From Aestuariispira ectoiniformans (GTDB taxonomy: Bacteria; Pseudomonadota; Alphaproteobacteria; UBA8366; Aestuariispiraceae), in contig NZ_CP062788.1 of the NCBI RefSeq assembly GCF_025136295.1, positions 1,960,001-2,024,000 of the forward strand: a stretch of 64,000 bases of DNA, in the 5' to 3' direction. Within the stretch, counting starts at the first letter, position 1; each line of letters opens with the position of its first letter. A model generated the notes under the pieces. That model worked only from the letters and a program-made list of their open reading frames with translations. It searched no databases and was not told the origin of the DNA. Made by a program: the position numbers and the translations under genes. Positions 1 to 10,500 of this stretch are shown piece after piece.

Positions 1-1053
<1,053 letters not shown>

Positions 1054-1165
1054 CATCTCCTCGCCGCATACAGCGGCAAGGATCTCAATCAATCGCTGAT
1101 GAACTCGACCAACCCATAACATAACGCAACTATAAAAGACTTCTTGTGCTTCACTGTGTATCGAC

Positions 1166-1284
1166 GACCTGGTGGCTATGGCGAGGGAGGATCCACCCGA
1201 TCCCATCCCGAACTCGGAAGTGAAAGCCCTCTGCGCCGATGGTACTTTGGCTTAAGCCACGGGAGAGTAGGTCGCTGCCAGGTC
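1166..1284 (+). rRNA. 5S ribosomal RNA
   Basis: The terminal stem is formed by GACCTGG at the 5' end and CCAGGTC at the 3' end. Between them lie the conserved blocks GATCCCATCCCGAACTCGG and GGGAGAGTAGGTCGCTGCC, typical of alphaproteobacterial 5S rRNA. It lies about 110 bp after the 23S end in the same rRNA operon. Ends are good to within about 3 bases. Confidence 0.96.
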
Positions 1285-1321
1285 TTCCATACACAGTCTT
1301 ACCTATTCACTCTTCCAATCC

Positions 1322-1353
1322 ATCCCCTATAAAAAATAAATCCCATAGGGGAT
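1322..1353 (+). other. Hairpin between 5S rRNA and tRNA-fMet
   Basis: A perfect 9-bp inverted repeat (ATCCCCTAT at 1322-1330, ATAGGGGAT at 1345-1353) encloses an A-rich 14-base loop in the spacer between 5S rRNA and the tRNA. It is most likely an rRNA-precursor processing structure. It lacks the T run expected of a terminator, and the tRNA lies downstream of it. Confidence 0.45.
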
Positions 1354-1365
1354 TAAAAACTCTGA

Positions 1366-1442
<77 letters not shown>

Positions 1443-1450
1443 CTGATGTC

Positions 1451-1485
1451 GAAGCCGTCTCTTCCGAGGCGGCTTCTTCGCTTTC
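1451..1485 (+). terminator. Rho-independent terminator of the rRNA operon
   Basis: An 11-bp stem (GAAGCCGTCTC at 1451-1461 and GAGGCGGCTTC at 1466-1476, with one G-U pair) with a TTCC loop is followed by a T-rich stretch. It starts 8 bases after the tRNA, where the rRNA transcript should end. The rest of the gap to 1699 shows no convincing gene. Confidence 0.75.
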
Positions 1486-1699
1486 ATAATACTGTTCGAT
1501 AAGCCCCGCGAACCGGCCCCGATACATGTCTCCCAGGCCGTCCTCCTCCGACGTGATGACAATACTCTCAATGCTATCGCGGATTGCGTCCCGGACGCTG
1601 GCGGCCCCGTTCAATTGAGCGGGACCTTATTTATGACATCAAAATATCATCCATGACGCTCGGACTCTTGCCGCTTTGAAACACGCATAAAGAGGGGGA

Positions 1700-3817
1700 T
1701 TAGAAGCCGCTTTCTCGGAGAAGGACCATATAGATTTTGTTGAAGACCGATTGCGCAAGGCTCTGGCCGGGACCTTCAGCGGTTGCGATGCCGCGTCGCA
1801 CACTCTGCGGGGCAGGCAGGTCCTGCGTTGGTTTCAGGACTATCCTGTAAATTCCTTCGACCGGTATCAACCGTTTTTTGTCATCTGCTTCGACTGCGAT
1901 AGGGCCGCCATAAATGGAGGCCAGATAGGGTTCCTGCAGATAGGCCGTGTTTACGGGGGCAATTTCCGCAATTTGCGCTTCAATTGATGGGGACTGCAGT
2001 CTTTCAGGAAAGAAAACAGTCCTGTCATCTACTGCAAGGGCACCCAGGTTTGCCTCTGGGACATAGGCAATGATCCTGGACGTCTCGCGGTTGGCAATTG
2101 TTGCAAGCGGCGTCTTTTCGTTCACCCAAATACCAGCTTCCAGATAGTCATCCATGTCGATGATCTGGCCGGACATGTCTGCACGGATAGCCAACAGGCC
2201 TCGCTTTTGCTCCAGGCTTTTCAGGCGGGTGCGATCGCTTTCCAGGTCACGTCGAAGAACGCGAATTTCTGCACGTTCGCGACCTCCTGCGGCCTCTCTT
2301 CTGACAAGTTCCTCCCGCAGTCGGATTTGTTGCCGGATTTTATCGATTTGAAAATCGATCCGGTCCGAAGCCAGGGTAAACAAGACCTGCCCCTTCATGA
2401 CCCTTTGCCCTGTAGTGATTTGAATGCTTTCGATCCTGGCTGGCATGGGCGCGATTATCGTCATATGTGCGTCGGTCTCCATAAACGCCGGCATGTCGAT
2501 ATCCGTCCGCCAGGGAAGAAAGAAGACAAGAAGCAACAGTGTCACTCCACCCATCGAGAGCAGAAGATTGCGGTTAGGCCGCATGAGTCCACGCCGTTTC
2601 CATATTTCATGCAATTCGCGGCAAACGGGAAGAAGGATGAAAAAGGTGATTTCAACTGCGAATAGGATGATGCCCAGCAGTTTGAAGAAAAAGCCGTATA
2701 CAAGAAGTGCGATCCCTATGAAGAGGGCCAAACGGTAGATCCAGGTCGAAAAGGCATAAAGGATAAGGATACGCCTGAGCGGTTTTGGGAAATCTTCCGG
2801 CGCCCCTTCGTAGAAACCGAAAAGGACACGCCGCAGCCACCATTTCGCCTGGGCAAAGGAGCGGTCCTGTAAATTCCCGATGTCCAGGATGTCTGACAGG
2901 AGATAATAGCCATCGAACCGCATGAAAGGGTTCAGGTTAACGGCCAGTGTCATGATCCAGGTCACGGTGGCGATAAGAAAGGCGGCGCTTTTGAGCGGGC
3001 CTTCGGGCAGGAAGGTCCATAGAAAGGTCGCGATCAGGGCCAGGCTGACTTCGGCCAGCATTCCGGCTGCATCGATTAGCAGGCGCTGCCGCCTGTCTAT
3101 CAGTCGCCAGGCATCTGTCGTATCCGTATAAAGGACAGGCCACATGACCAGAAAGGCGATCCCCATGGTTGGCACCCGGCAGCCTGCCCGGGTAGCGGCG
3201 TAGGCATGGCCCAGTTCATGGCATATCTTCGCAAAGATCAATGCGCCACCGTACCAGACGATGCCCTGCCAGGTGAAGAAATGCAGAAAAGTTGATAGAA
3301 AACTGTCCCACTGCCGTCCCACCAGGAAAAGTCCGGCGACCCCAAGGAGGGAGACGGCAAGAAAGAACTGTCCGGAAAACAGAATATCGGCGACGAAGGC
3401 TGTGGCGTTCAGGAAGTGCTGAGGGCGCACCAGTGGAATGCGGAAGAAAAGATACCGATGCAAAAGGGACCGATACCAAGCTGTCTTTGTTGCTGAGGCA
3501 ATCCGCTTGAGACCTGCGACATCTTCCACGGAATGGCGTTGAACCAGAAGGTTGCTTCGTAGGAAATGAACAAGCCAGGCTATATCGTCCGGTTGCGGTT
3601 CGCGGCCATTTGCTTTCGCGAAAGCACGAGCAACAGCATCGGTGGTGCCGAGGTGCCAAAAGGTGAGGAGGTCATAGGCGGCCTTTCCAATACGGAGGTA
3701 GCGGTTACGCACCGGATCATGAATAGTCCAGGTTGGCGCCCCGTCCCAGTTTCTGGGGCCAGGTAACAGGGTCAGGTCTTCTCGGAGAAGCGGCAATGCC
3801 TGGGCCATGTCCGTCAC
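1700..3817 (-). CDS. M50 (site-2 protease-like) metallopeptidase fused to HlyD-type adaptor
   Basis: This 705-residue inner-membrane protein has four parts. Residues about 20-95 resemble a PqqD-like winged helix. Several membrane helices follow, with the zinc-protease motif HELGH (200-204) and the second S2P motif NPFMRFDG (296-303, Asp302 the likely third zinc ligand). Residues about 405-425 form a further membrane helix. The C-terminal third is a HlyD/biotinyl-lipoyl region with a coiled coil. Proteins of this build are annotated as peptide zinc metalloproteases in clusters with giant surface proteins. It is the last gene of the operon; its GTG start at 3817 overlaps the preceding stop by 4 bases, and an ATG at 3808 is an alternative start. 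Whether it cleaves the secreted substrate or another partner cannot be read from the sequence. Confidence 0.88.
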   Translation of the reverse strand: MTDMAQALPLLREDLTLLPGPRNWDGAPTWTIHDPVRNRYLRIGKAAYDLLTFWHLGTTDAVARAFAKANGREPQPDDIAWLVHFLRSNLLVQRHSVEDVAGLKRIASATKTAWYRSLLHRYLFFRIPLVRPQHFLNATAFVADILFSGQFFLAVSLLGVAGLFLVGRQWDSFLSTFLHFFTWQGIVWYGGALIFAKICHELGHAYAATRAGCRVPTMGIAFLVMWPVLYTDTTDAWRLIDRRQRLLIDAAGMLAEVSLALIATFLWTFLPEGPLKSAAFLIATVTWIMTLAVNLNPFMRFDGYYLLSDILDIGNLQDRSFAQAKWWLRRVLFGFYEGAPEDFPKPLRRILILYAFSTWIYRLALFIGIALLVYGFFFKLLGIILFAVEITFFILLPVCRELHEIWKRRGLMRPNRNLLLSMGGVTLLLLVFFLPWRTDIDMPAFMETDAHMTIIAPMPARIESIQITTGQRVMKGQVLFTLASDRIDFQIDKIRQQIRLREELVRREAAGGRERAEIRVLRRDLESDRTRLKSLEQKRGLLAIRADMSGQIIDMDDYLEAGIWVNEKTPLATIANRETSRIIAYVPEANLGALAVDDRTVFFPERLQSPSIEAQIAEIAPVNTAYLQEPYLASIYGGPIAVEADDKKRLIPVEGIYRIVLKPTQDLPAPQSVRRGIATAEGPGQSLAQSVFNKIYMVLLRESGF

Positions 3818-5151
3818 AGCCCCAGATATTGCCGAAGGGCGGACAACGGCCGGCGGAACAGATAAAAGAATAACGTGACATCCTGACCGGAGATTCTCGC
3901 CGTACCACGAAGGCCTAGGCGCGGTTTGTCAGACCCGGTAAAGGTGGCTTTGAGGTGGTAGCTCAAGACATGGGAGGGGGGCGGTTCTGCTGCGAAGCTG
4001 CTGTAGGTCAGGGTGGCATCGATGGGGGCGAGCGGCGCGCGGTCGAGGAATAGCCGGACCTGTGAGCCCCTTTCGAAGGAGACCGCATCGGCGACCGGCA
4101 GTTCAATTTTCAATTCGGTGTCATGTGGGGCGGCGATAAGCATCAGACGCTGTCCGGCCTTAACCGGTATGCCTTCCAGGTCAGCCTTGTCGCGAAAGAC
4201 CGCCACGCCTGCACGGGCCGCCGTGATGTCGATTTTATCGAGCATTTGTCGCGCATAATCCCGCTCGGTTCGGCGTAAATTCAATCGGCTCTGCAAGACG
4301 GCGATCTGCCCTTTGACCCGGGGGTCAACGAAAGCGGCTTGGCGGGCGCTCATAAGCTGACTTTCCGCAACCAGTAATTCTTCCTCTGCGACCGCAAGTC
4401 GGCCCTGGTGCTCCGTTGCGTCGTAGGATAGTAGCACCTGGCCTATTTGCACGGGGGTGTTGGAGGCAACGGCAACGGTTTTGATCACGCCATCCATTGG
4501 CGCCGTGACCATGGCAGGGTGACGTGCGACAACCTCTGCCGGGGCGAGTACGGATTGGGGGACCGGGATGAACAGAACGGGGATTAAGAGAAGGCAGGCG
4601 GCCAGGATGAGGGGGCGTAAGCGGATCTTATGCAATGGCATTTTGCGCTTCCCATCCAGGGCTTCCCAGGCATGGGCGGTCACTTCCGATATCTTGTCGA
4701 GCAATGCCAGTTCTTCCGGGCGGAAAGAATGCTCCCGTGTCAGCCAGAGGCCGCCAATCTGTCGACCGATGGGGGATATGAGTGGTTGCCAGAAAACCGG
4801 TCTCGCACTCCATTCAGGGTCATCGGAAATGCTATCCGCCTTCAATGCGGAGACGTCTATCGGGCCCGGTGCCGCCGCCTTGCCGTTTTTTATCAATGCC
4901 TTGATCATGCCTGTAAGCCAGGTGACATAGGGGGCATTGCGGTCAACAATTGCAATGTCGGATATCATCTCGACCCGCGGGGATTTGTGATGCAGGGAGA
5001 ACAGCACCGCAGAATCGAATGGTAGCAGGCCGCGCAGTTGATTGACGACCAAATAGGCAAGATCCGCATGTTTTTGTGCATGACGAATTTCTTTTTCAAA
5101 CTGAAAAAGTTTTAACAGCGTTGTATGCGGCGTATTCGGTCGGTGTTCCAT
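3814..5151 (-). CDS. HlyD-family periplasmic adaptor with N-terminal GAF-like domain
   Basis: This protein of about 445 residues starts with a cytoplasmic segment of about 160 residues resembling a GAF sensor fold (the run FDSAVLFSLHHKSPRVEM is typical). A single membrane helix follows (LRPLILAACLLLIPVLFIPV), then a biotinyl-lipoyl hairpin domain with a coiled coil and a beta-barrel, as in HlyD/MFP adaptors. The ATG at 5151 sits just past the stop of the preceding gene; a TTG at 5175 is an alternative start. The domain order suggests an adaptor whose state responds to a cytoplasmic signal, which is an inference. It is translationally coupled to the downstream M50 gene. Confidence 0.85.
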   Translation of the reverse strand: MEHRPNTPHTTLLKLFQFEKEIRHAQKHADLAYLVVNQLRGLLPFDSAVLFSLHHKSPRVEMISDIAIVDRNAPYVTWLTGMIKALIKNGKAAAPGPIDVSALKADSISDDPEWSARPVFWQPLISPIGRQIGGLWLTREHSFRPEELALLDKISEVTAHAWEALDGKRKMPLHKIRLRPLILAACLLLIPVLFIPVPQSVLAPAEVVARHPAMVTAPMDGVIKTVAVASNTPVQIGQVLLSYDATEHQGRLAVAEEELLVAESQLMSARQAAFVDPRVKGQIAVLQSRLNLRRTERDYARQMLDKIDITAARAGVAVFRDKADLEGIPVKAGQRLMLIAAPHDTELKIELPVADAVSFERGSQVRLFLDRAPLAPIDATLTYSSFAAEPPPSHVLSYHLKATFTGSDKPRLGLRGTARISGQDVTLFFYLFRRPLSALRQYLGL

Positions 5152-5155
5152 GACT

Positions 5156-5959
5156 CTACTGACCAGGCAGAGCAAACTCAGCCGTACCGCTCATGCCGGA
5201 AACAAGCTCCGTCAAATCCGGTTCATTGAGGATTTTTGCATAGGCATTCGATGTTTGGCTGATGGGGTCAACCTGTGCGCCAAGACGCAGGATTTCGGCC
5301 GGGTATCTCGTCCCTGTTTCGTCAATCGTGACCTGAAACTCATGACCCGGCTTCAGCCATGGAAGCCAGCTCGACGGAATAACGAGTTCCAATTCGAGGT
5401 TGCGGTCATCCAGGATGGAAAGGAGCGGATCGCCGGGGGCAACCGTCTCATGGCGGTTGATGTTGCGCGCGACGATACGTCCGGAGAAGGGAGCCTTGAT
5501 CACACATTCTTCCAAGCCATACCGGGTGGCGGACAACTCGCCGGCGGCCTTTTCCACTGCCGCTTCGGCGAGGGCGACCTCAAGCGCCCCTGCGGACTGG
5601 AGCTTTTGCAGTTTTTGCTTGTTCTCAAGGGCCTTGCGTTCCCCTTTCAGAACGGCGCGGGCAATATTCAGGCGAGCTTTTAAAATCCGGCAGTCAAAAG
5701 CCACCAGAACATCCCCCTTGTCAAAACGGTCACCTTCCCGAAAAGGTAGTTTTTCCACCTTTGCAGGGACCTGGGCAGACAGGGTTGCCTGGTTGACGGC
5801 CTTGAGCAGGAAACGGACTTGGCCGGGCTCCTGTGCCATCCCGGGGGCGGACCAAATCATCAGGCCGACAAGCAGGCAGCGGGAAACGATCTGCCGGCAT
5901 ACGGCGGACATGATCAGTCTAACCCGGTTCGAAGGTGACAGGTTTCTGGAATGTTTCAT
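5156..5959 (-). CDS. Small HlyD/MFP-type periplasmic adaptor subunit
   Basis: This 267-residue protein has an N-terminal signal or anchor segment (CLLVGLMIWSAPGMAQ) and then the two halves of a lipoyl domain (SAQVPAKVEKLPFREGDRFDKG and IKAPFSGRIVARNINRHETV) around a short coiled coil. A beta-barrel follows, so it is a membrane-fusion adaptor of compact type. The first ATG at 5959 overlaps the end of the tolC-like gene and has a GGAAG just upstream. An ATG at 5911, 7 bases after the tolC-like stop, is the alternative start. It should bridge an inner-membrane component and the TolC-like channel encoded next to it. Confidence 0.86.
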   Translation of the reverse strand: MKHSRNLSPSNRVRLIMSAVCRQIVSRCLLVGLMIWSAPGMAQEPGQVRFLLKAVNQATLSAQVPAKVEKLPFREGDRFDKGDVLVAFDCRILKARLNIARAVLKGERKALENKQKLQKLQSAGALEVALAEAAVEKAAGELSATRYGLEECVIKAPFSGRIVARNINRHETVAPGDPLLSILDDRNLELELVIPSSWLPWLKPGHEFQVTIDETGTRYPAEILRLGAQVDPISQTSNAYAKILNEPDLTELVSGMSGTAEFALPGQ

Positions 5960-7577
5960 CCTCTTCCTTTTTGTCCTCTCCTTGCGAGAGCCGCTTCTCC
6001 AAGTCGCTTCCGTCGGATAATTTCACGTCACCGGAGAACCAACCTTCCGTGATGGTCTTGATTTCTGTCGCCAGCGTGGAGACGTCGTTGCTGGCAACTG
6101 AATCCGGCAGGGGGTCTGCGCCCAGGGAGAGATACAGGCGTCCGACGGAATTTCGCATTTCGGCAAAAGCCAGATCACGACGGAGTTGGGCCAGGAGAGA
6201 CTGCAGGTCTGCCCGGATGGCTTCGCGGGGGCCGGAACTACCGGTCTGGACATTGGCCCGGATCTGCTTTTGGATGTTCGATTCCACCTGATAGAGTTCG
6301 GATACGGTGTTGAACTCATCGACAGCCTGCTTGTATCCGGCGAGTGCGATATGGACCTGACTCATCACGGCCATGCTCATGGCATAGCGGCGATAGTCGA
6401 CAACATCGACACGAGCCTCGGCCAGGTCGATCCGCTGCGGGCCGGTGAAGACCTCGAACAGGTTCTTGTTGATGGATGCCCCCCAGGAGAACCAATTCTG
6501 CTCCCAAGCATAGGAATTGCTGTCGTAATTCAGGCCGCCGTTTAACTCCAGGCCGGGGAGTAACCGAAGATAGGCGCGCTGTACGTCCTTATGGCTAATA
6601 CGCTGTTGGTATGCTTCTTCACGCAGTTCGGGGCGATGAAGGAGGGCAATTTTCTCCAGTTTGTCCACGTTGCTGAAATTGACCTGAGGGACACTGAAAT
6701 CCACAGGCCCCGGGTCGAGGCTGTATTCCGTGCCGGGTTCGAGATTCATCAGCGTCGCCAACTGCGTTTTTGCAGCGTTCAACTCCCGTCGTAAAAGCTT
6801 TAGCTGCCGCAGGGTATCGAGCAGTTCACGCTGATAACGCAGGGCGCTGAGCGGTGTTTCCTGCCCTGTTTCCTGGGCCTCGCGGACATCGTTGAGTGCC
6901 GTTTCGACCGTCCGGCTCAGCGGTGCAATACGCTTCAACAGGCGCTCTGCCGATACGGCGTTCCAGAAGGCTGCACGGACATCTTGGGTGATGTTATGCA
7001 CAACTTTGCGGCGCCGTTCTTCGGCAATCAACACCCGGTCGGCTGTTTGCTGAGCACGCACATAGCTGAGCCCGAAATCGAGCAGGTTCCAGGTCAGGCC
7101 AAGACTGGCAGTCCTCAGATCGCGGTCCTGAGAGGTGGAGCTTTCAAGGGATTCCTGACCGGTAATCAGGGAACGGCTGTTGGAGCCGTTGAAATTGTCG
7201 CGTCCTGTGTAACCGGCTTCGGCGGTCAACTGCGGCAGGAGGTCGAGGTTGGATGCTGTGAGGTTCTGCTGGGCAAGCGCCGTTTCCATCAGTTTGAGGC
7301 GTTGGTCGAGATTATATTTGAGTGCACGGGCGATGGCCTCGTAAAGGGTGATCGGTGCCGTAACCTTTTCCTGGCCCTTAAAGAGAAGGTCGCGGTCGGC
7401 TTCCACACGCTTCACATGGTCAGCCATCGTCATGGGTTCTGGCGTAACGGAACATCCGGCGAGGATGACTGAGGCGCCCAGCACCAAGGCAACGGATAAT
7501 CCCGGGCCATAGGCGGGTGGCTTTTGTGCTTTTGCTACGGGTGAACGGAAATGCGACGCTGCAGACCTGATTATCAT
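5919..7577 (-). CDS. TolC-family outer-membrane efflux lipoprotein
   Basis: This 552-residue protein begins with a lipoprotein signal ending in the lipobox LAGC (Cys42). It then shows the repeated long helices of the TolC/OEP family, with a typical first-repeat stretch (ITLYEAIARALKYNLDQRLK) and the second-repeat motif LHRPELREEAYQQRISHKDV. The acidic and Lys-rich C-terminus (about 50 residues) is an extension. The start lies 2 bases after the stop of the large surface protein gene, so the two are co-translated. It should be the outer-membrane channel for the export of that protein. Confidence 0.92.
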   Translation of the reverse strand: MIIRSAASHFRSPVAKAQKPPAYGPGLSVALVLGASVILAGCSVTPEPMTMADHVKRVEADRDLLFKGQEKVTAPITLYEAIARALKYNLDQRLKLMETALAQQNLTASNLDLLPQLTAEAGYTGRDNFNGSNSRSLITGQESLESSTSQDRDLRTASLGLTWNLLDFGLSYVRAQQTADRVLIAEERRRKVVHNITQDVRAAFWNAVSAERLLKRIAPLSRTVETALNDVREAQETGQETPLSALRYQRELLDTLRQLKLLRRELNAAKTQLATLMNLEPGTEYSLDPGPVDFSVPQVNFSNVDKLEKIALLHRPELREEAYQQRISHKDVQRAYLRLLPGLELNGGLNYDSNSYAWEQNWFSWGASINKNLFEVFTGPQRIDLAEARVDVVDYRRYAMSMAVMSQVHIALAGYKQAVDEFNTVSELYQVESNIQKQIRANVQTGSSGPREAIRADLQSLLAQLRRDLAFAEMRNSVGRLYLSLGADPLPDSVASNDVSTLATEIKTITEGWFSGDVKLSDGSDLEKRLSQGEDKKEEDETFQKPVTFEPG

Positions 7578-7579
7578 AT

Positions 7580-10500
7580 TTATGATCTACCCTTCAGTGT
7601 ATCCGTTAAAATAGTTTCCCTTATACCGGTAGATCTGGCAAGCTGTGCGGAAAAGCCTTCCTGCCTTTGGGAGAAATCTTCCGGGGAGAGTTGGTCGTTT
7701 TCCGCGCCGCCGTCGACACCAAAGCCACCGTTGCCCAACATGGAATCAACAAGGTCAGACAGGCCGAGGCCTGCGCCGGTCAGATTGTTGAAATCCTGCC
7801 CGGTGAGACCGTTCAGACCACCGTCATTCGGCGTAGTTGCGGAAGGGGTGGATGTACGTTCGGCGCCGTAGAACTGGTTTAGTGCATTGTCATTGCCGGT
7901 GACCGCATTACGGACAACCGTCAGGGCATCGATCCCTGCACTGGGGTCGCCCAGTATTTCTGAAGAGGAACTCTGGTTGTTCGTCAGAAGCACGGAAACG
8001 GAGGTTATTGTGTCCGACGCGCCAGTGTCACCCGTGTCAGAGGATAGAAGTGGATCCAGAACCGAGTTCCCGAATGTCCGGGGCCCTTCAGAGTCTAAAA
8101 GGGAATCGGGTTCCGGTACGGCGGAGGAGGGGGCGGTCTGTCCTTGCCCGCTATTTTGGCTGACATTCAGTGACGTTGAATCATCTGAATTCGCAGTGAA
8201 TCCTGAAACGGTAACTCCTGAATTTGTCGAAACATCTGTGCTGCCGGGTGCCTGAGCCAACCAGTTGTCGGCCGCGGTCAAACCGTAAACGGTGCCGGTG
8301 TTTTCATTCGTGTTCAGGATTGCCTCGACGGCCGCGGTGTCTGTTGCGTTCAAGGTTACGCTGAATTGTGTGGCGGAGGAGACATCGACGTCAGCCGTTG
8401 TCGTCAGGGTATAACTGCTGCCGGGGCCCGTAAGGGTCAGAAGCGATATGTCGATGTCATTTGCTGCGCCACTTTTACCGACGAAGTTGGCGCCTGTGAC
8501 GGTGAGAGTGTTTGTTGACGCGTCATACGATGCGGATGTGATCGTTGGTGATGCATAATTGGAGACGGAAATCCCGTTGGTACCGTCCGCGATGTTGAGT
8601 GACGAGGCGGACCCGGTCATCCAGTCTTCGGCAGCGGCGACATTATAAGTGGTCGAATCGTCAGACGCCGTTCCATCTTTGTTGAGCAAGCCTTCCACAA
8701 AAAGCTGGTCAGTGGCGCTGAGGGCCAGTGTCGCGCTGGTGGCTGATGTGATCTCCACGTCCGCCGTGTCGGTAAGGGTATAGGTTGTTCCACCTTCGCC
8801 GGTCAGTGTCAGCAGGGAGGCATCAATGTCGTTGGCCGAGCCGGATTGAGCAATGAAATTGCTGCCGGTCAGGACCAACTGCCCCGTACTCCAGTCATAG
8901 GTAGCACTCGTGATTGACGGTGCCGCGAAATTGGAAACCGTAATGCCGTTGCCGGTCAGGTCAGCCACATTGACGGCGCTGTCTGCACCCGCGGCCCAGT
9001 CTTCGGCGGCAGCGAGATTGTAGGTGGTGCCGTCCGCGGCGCTTGTGCCATTAGCCTGGGTCAATGCCTCAACCCCGGCAGCATCGGTTGCGGACAATGT
9101 GATGGTAAAGCTGGTCCCGCTGGTGATCTCCACATCGGTTGCGGATGTCAGTGTATAGCTTGCTCCACCTTCACCGGTGATAGTCAGCTTGGAAACATCA
9201 ATGTCGTTGGCCGCGCCGGAGGATTGAAGGAAACCCGTGCCGGTCACTACAAGCTGGTTCGTTGAAACATCGTAGGTGGCCGACGTGATTGTCGGCGCGG
9301 CGACGTTGGAGACGGTAATGGCGTTGCCGGTTGTGTCACTGGTATCGCCGCTGGTCACGTTGGTGTCCCAGTCATCCGCCGCCGCTATGTTGAAGGCGGT
9401 GCCACCTGTGGAACTGCTGCCGTTCTTATTCAGAATCTGGTCGAGTGCCGCCTTGTCGGTCGCTGACAGAGTCAGGGTGAATTGCGAAACCGAATCCCGT
9501 TCCACATCCGCTGTGTCGGTCAGTGTGTAGGTGATTCCGCCTTCACCCGTGATAGTGAATTTGGAGGCGTCGATATCGCTTCCGCCACCATTGGCCTGGA
9601 TATTTGTTCCGGTGACTACAAGTGTACCGGTCGAGGCGTCATAGGTCGCGGAGGTGACTTTCGGGTTGATTGTCACTGTGACGCCATTGCCAGCGGTATC
9701 GGAAATATTCGCGGCGGAATCCGCAGCGGTCATCCAGTCGTCGGCAACCGCAATATTGTAGGTGGTACCACCGGAGGAACTGGTTCCGATCTGGTCCAGC
9801 AAAGCGTCCACATTGGTTTTATCGCTGCCGCTCAGGGTTACAGAAAAGGTGGTTCCGTCCGTGATTTCCACATCGCTGGCCGAGGCCAGGGTATAGCTGC
9901 CCCCTTCGCCGGTCAGGGTTATGGTCGATATATCGATATCGTTACTGGCGCCGCTGGCTTTTGTGAAATTCGTTCCCGTGACTGTCAGAAGGCCACTGTC
10001 TGAATCATAAGTGGCGGAGGTGACCGTCGGGGCCGTGACGTTGGAGACGGTTACCGCCGTGGTGGCATCCGCCACATTATTCGCACTGGGGGACCCGGCC
10101 ATCCAGCCGTCGGCCGCCGCGACGTTATAGGTTGTGCTGTCGCTGGAGGCGGCGCCGTCCTTGTTCAACAGTCCTTCAACATAAAGCTGGTCAGTTGTGC
10201 TGAGCGTCAGCGTGGCCGATGTCGCCGATGTGATCTCCACATCCGCCGTGTTTGTCAGGGTATAGCTTGCCCCGCCTTCGCCAGTAATCGTCAGGAGAGA
10301 GGCGTCGATATCATTGGTGGCACCGGAAAGAGATACGAAATTGCTACCGGTAAGAACCAGTTGGCCCGATGTCCAGTCATAGGTCGCCGATGTGATGGAG
10401 GGGACGGAATAGTTGGAAACCGTGATGCCGTTGCCCGTCAGGTCGGCGATGTTGCTGCTGGCCGCCGCACCAGCCATCCAGTTGTCGGCAGCGGCAATAT

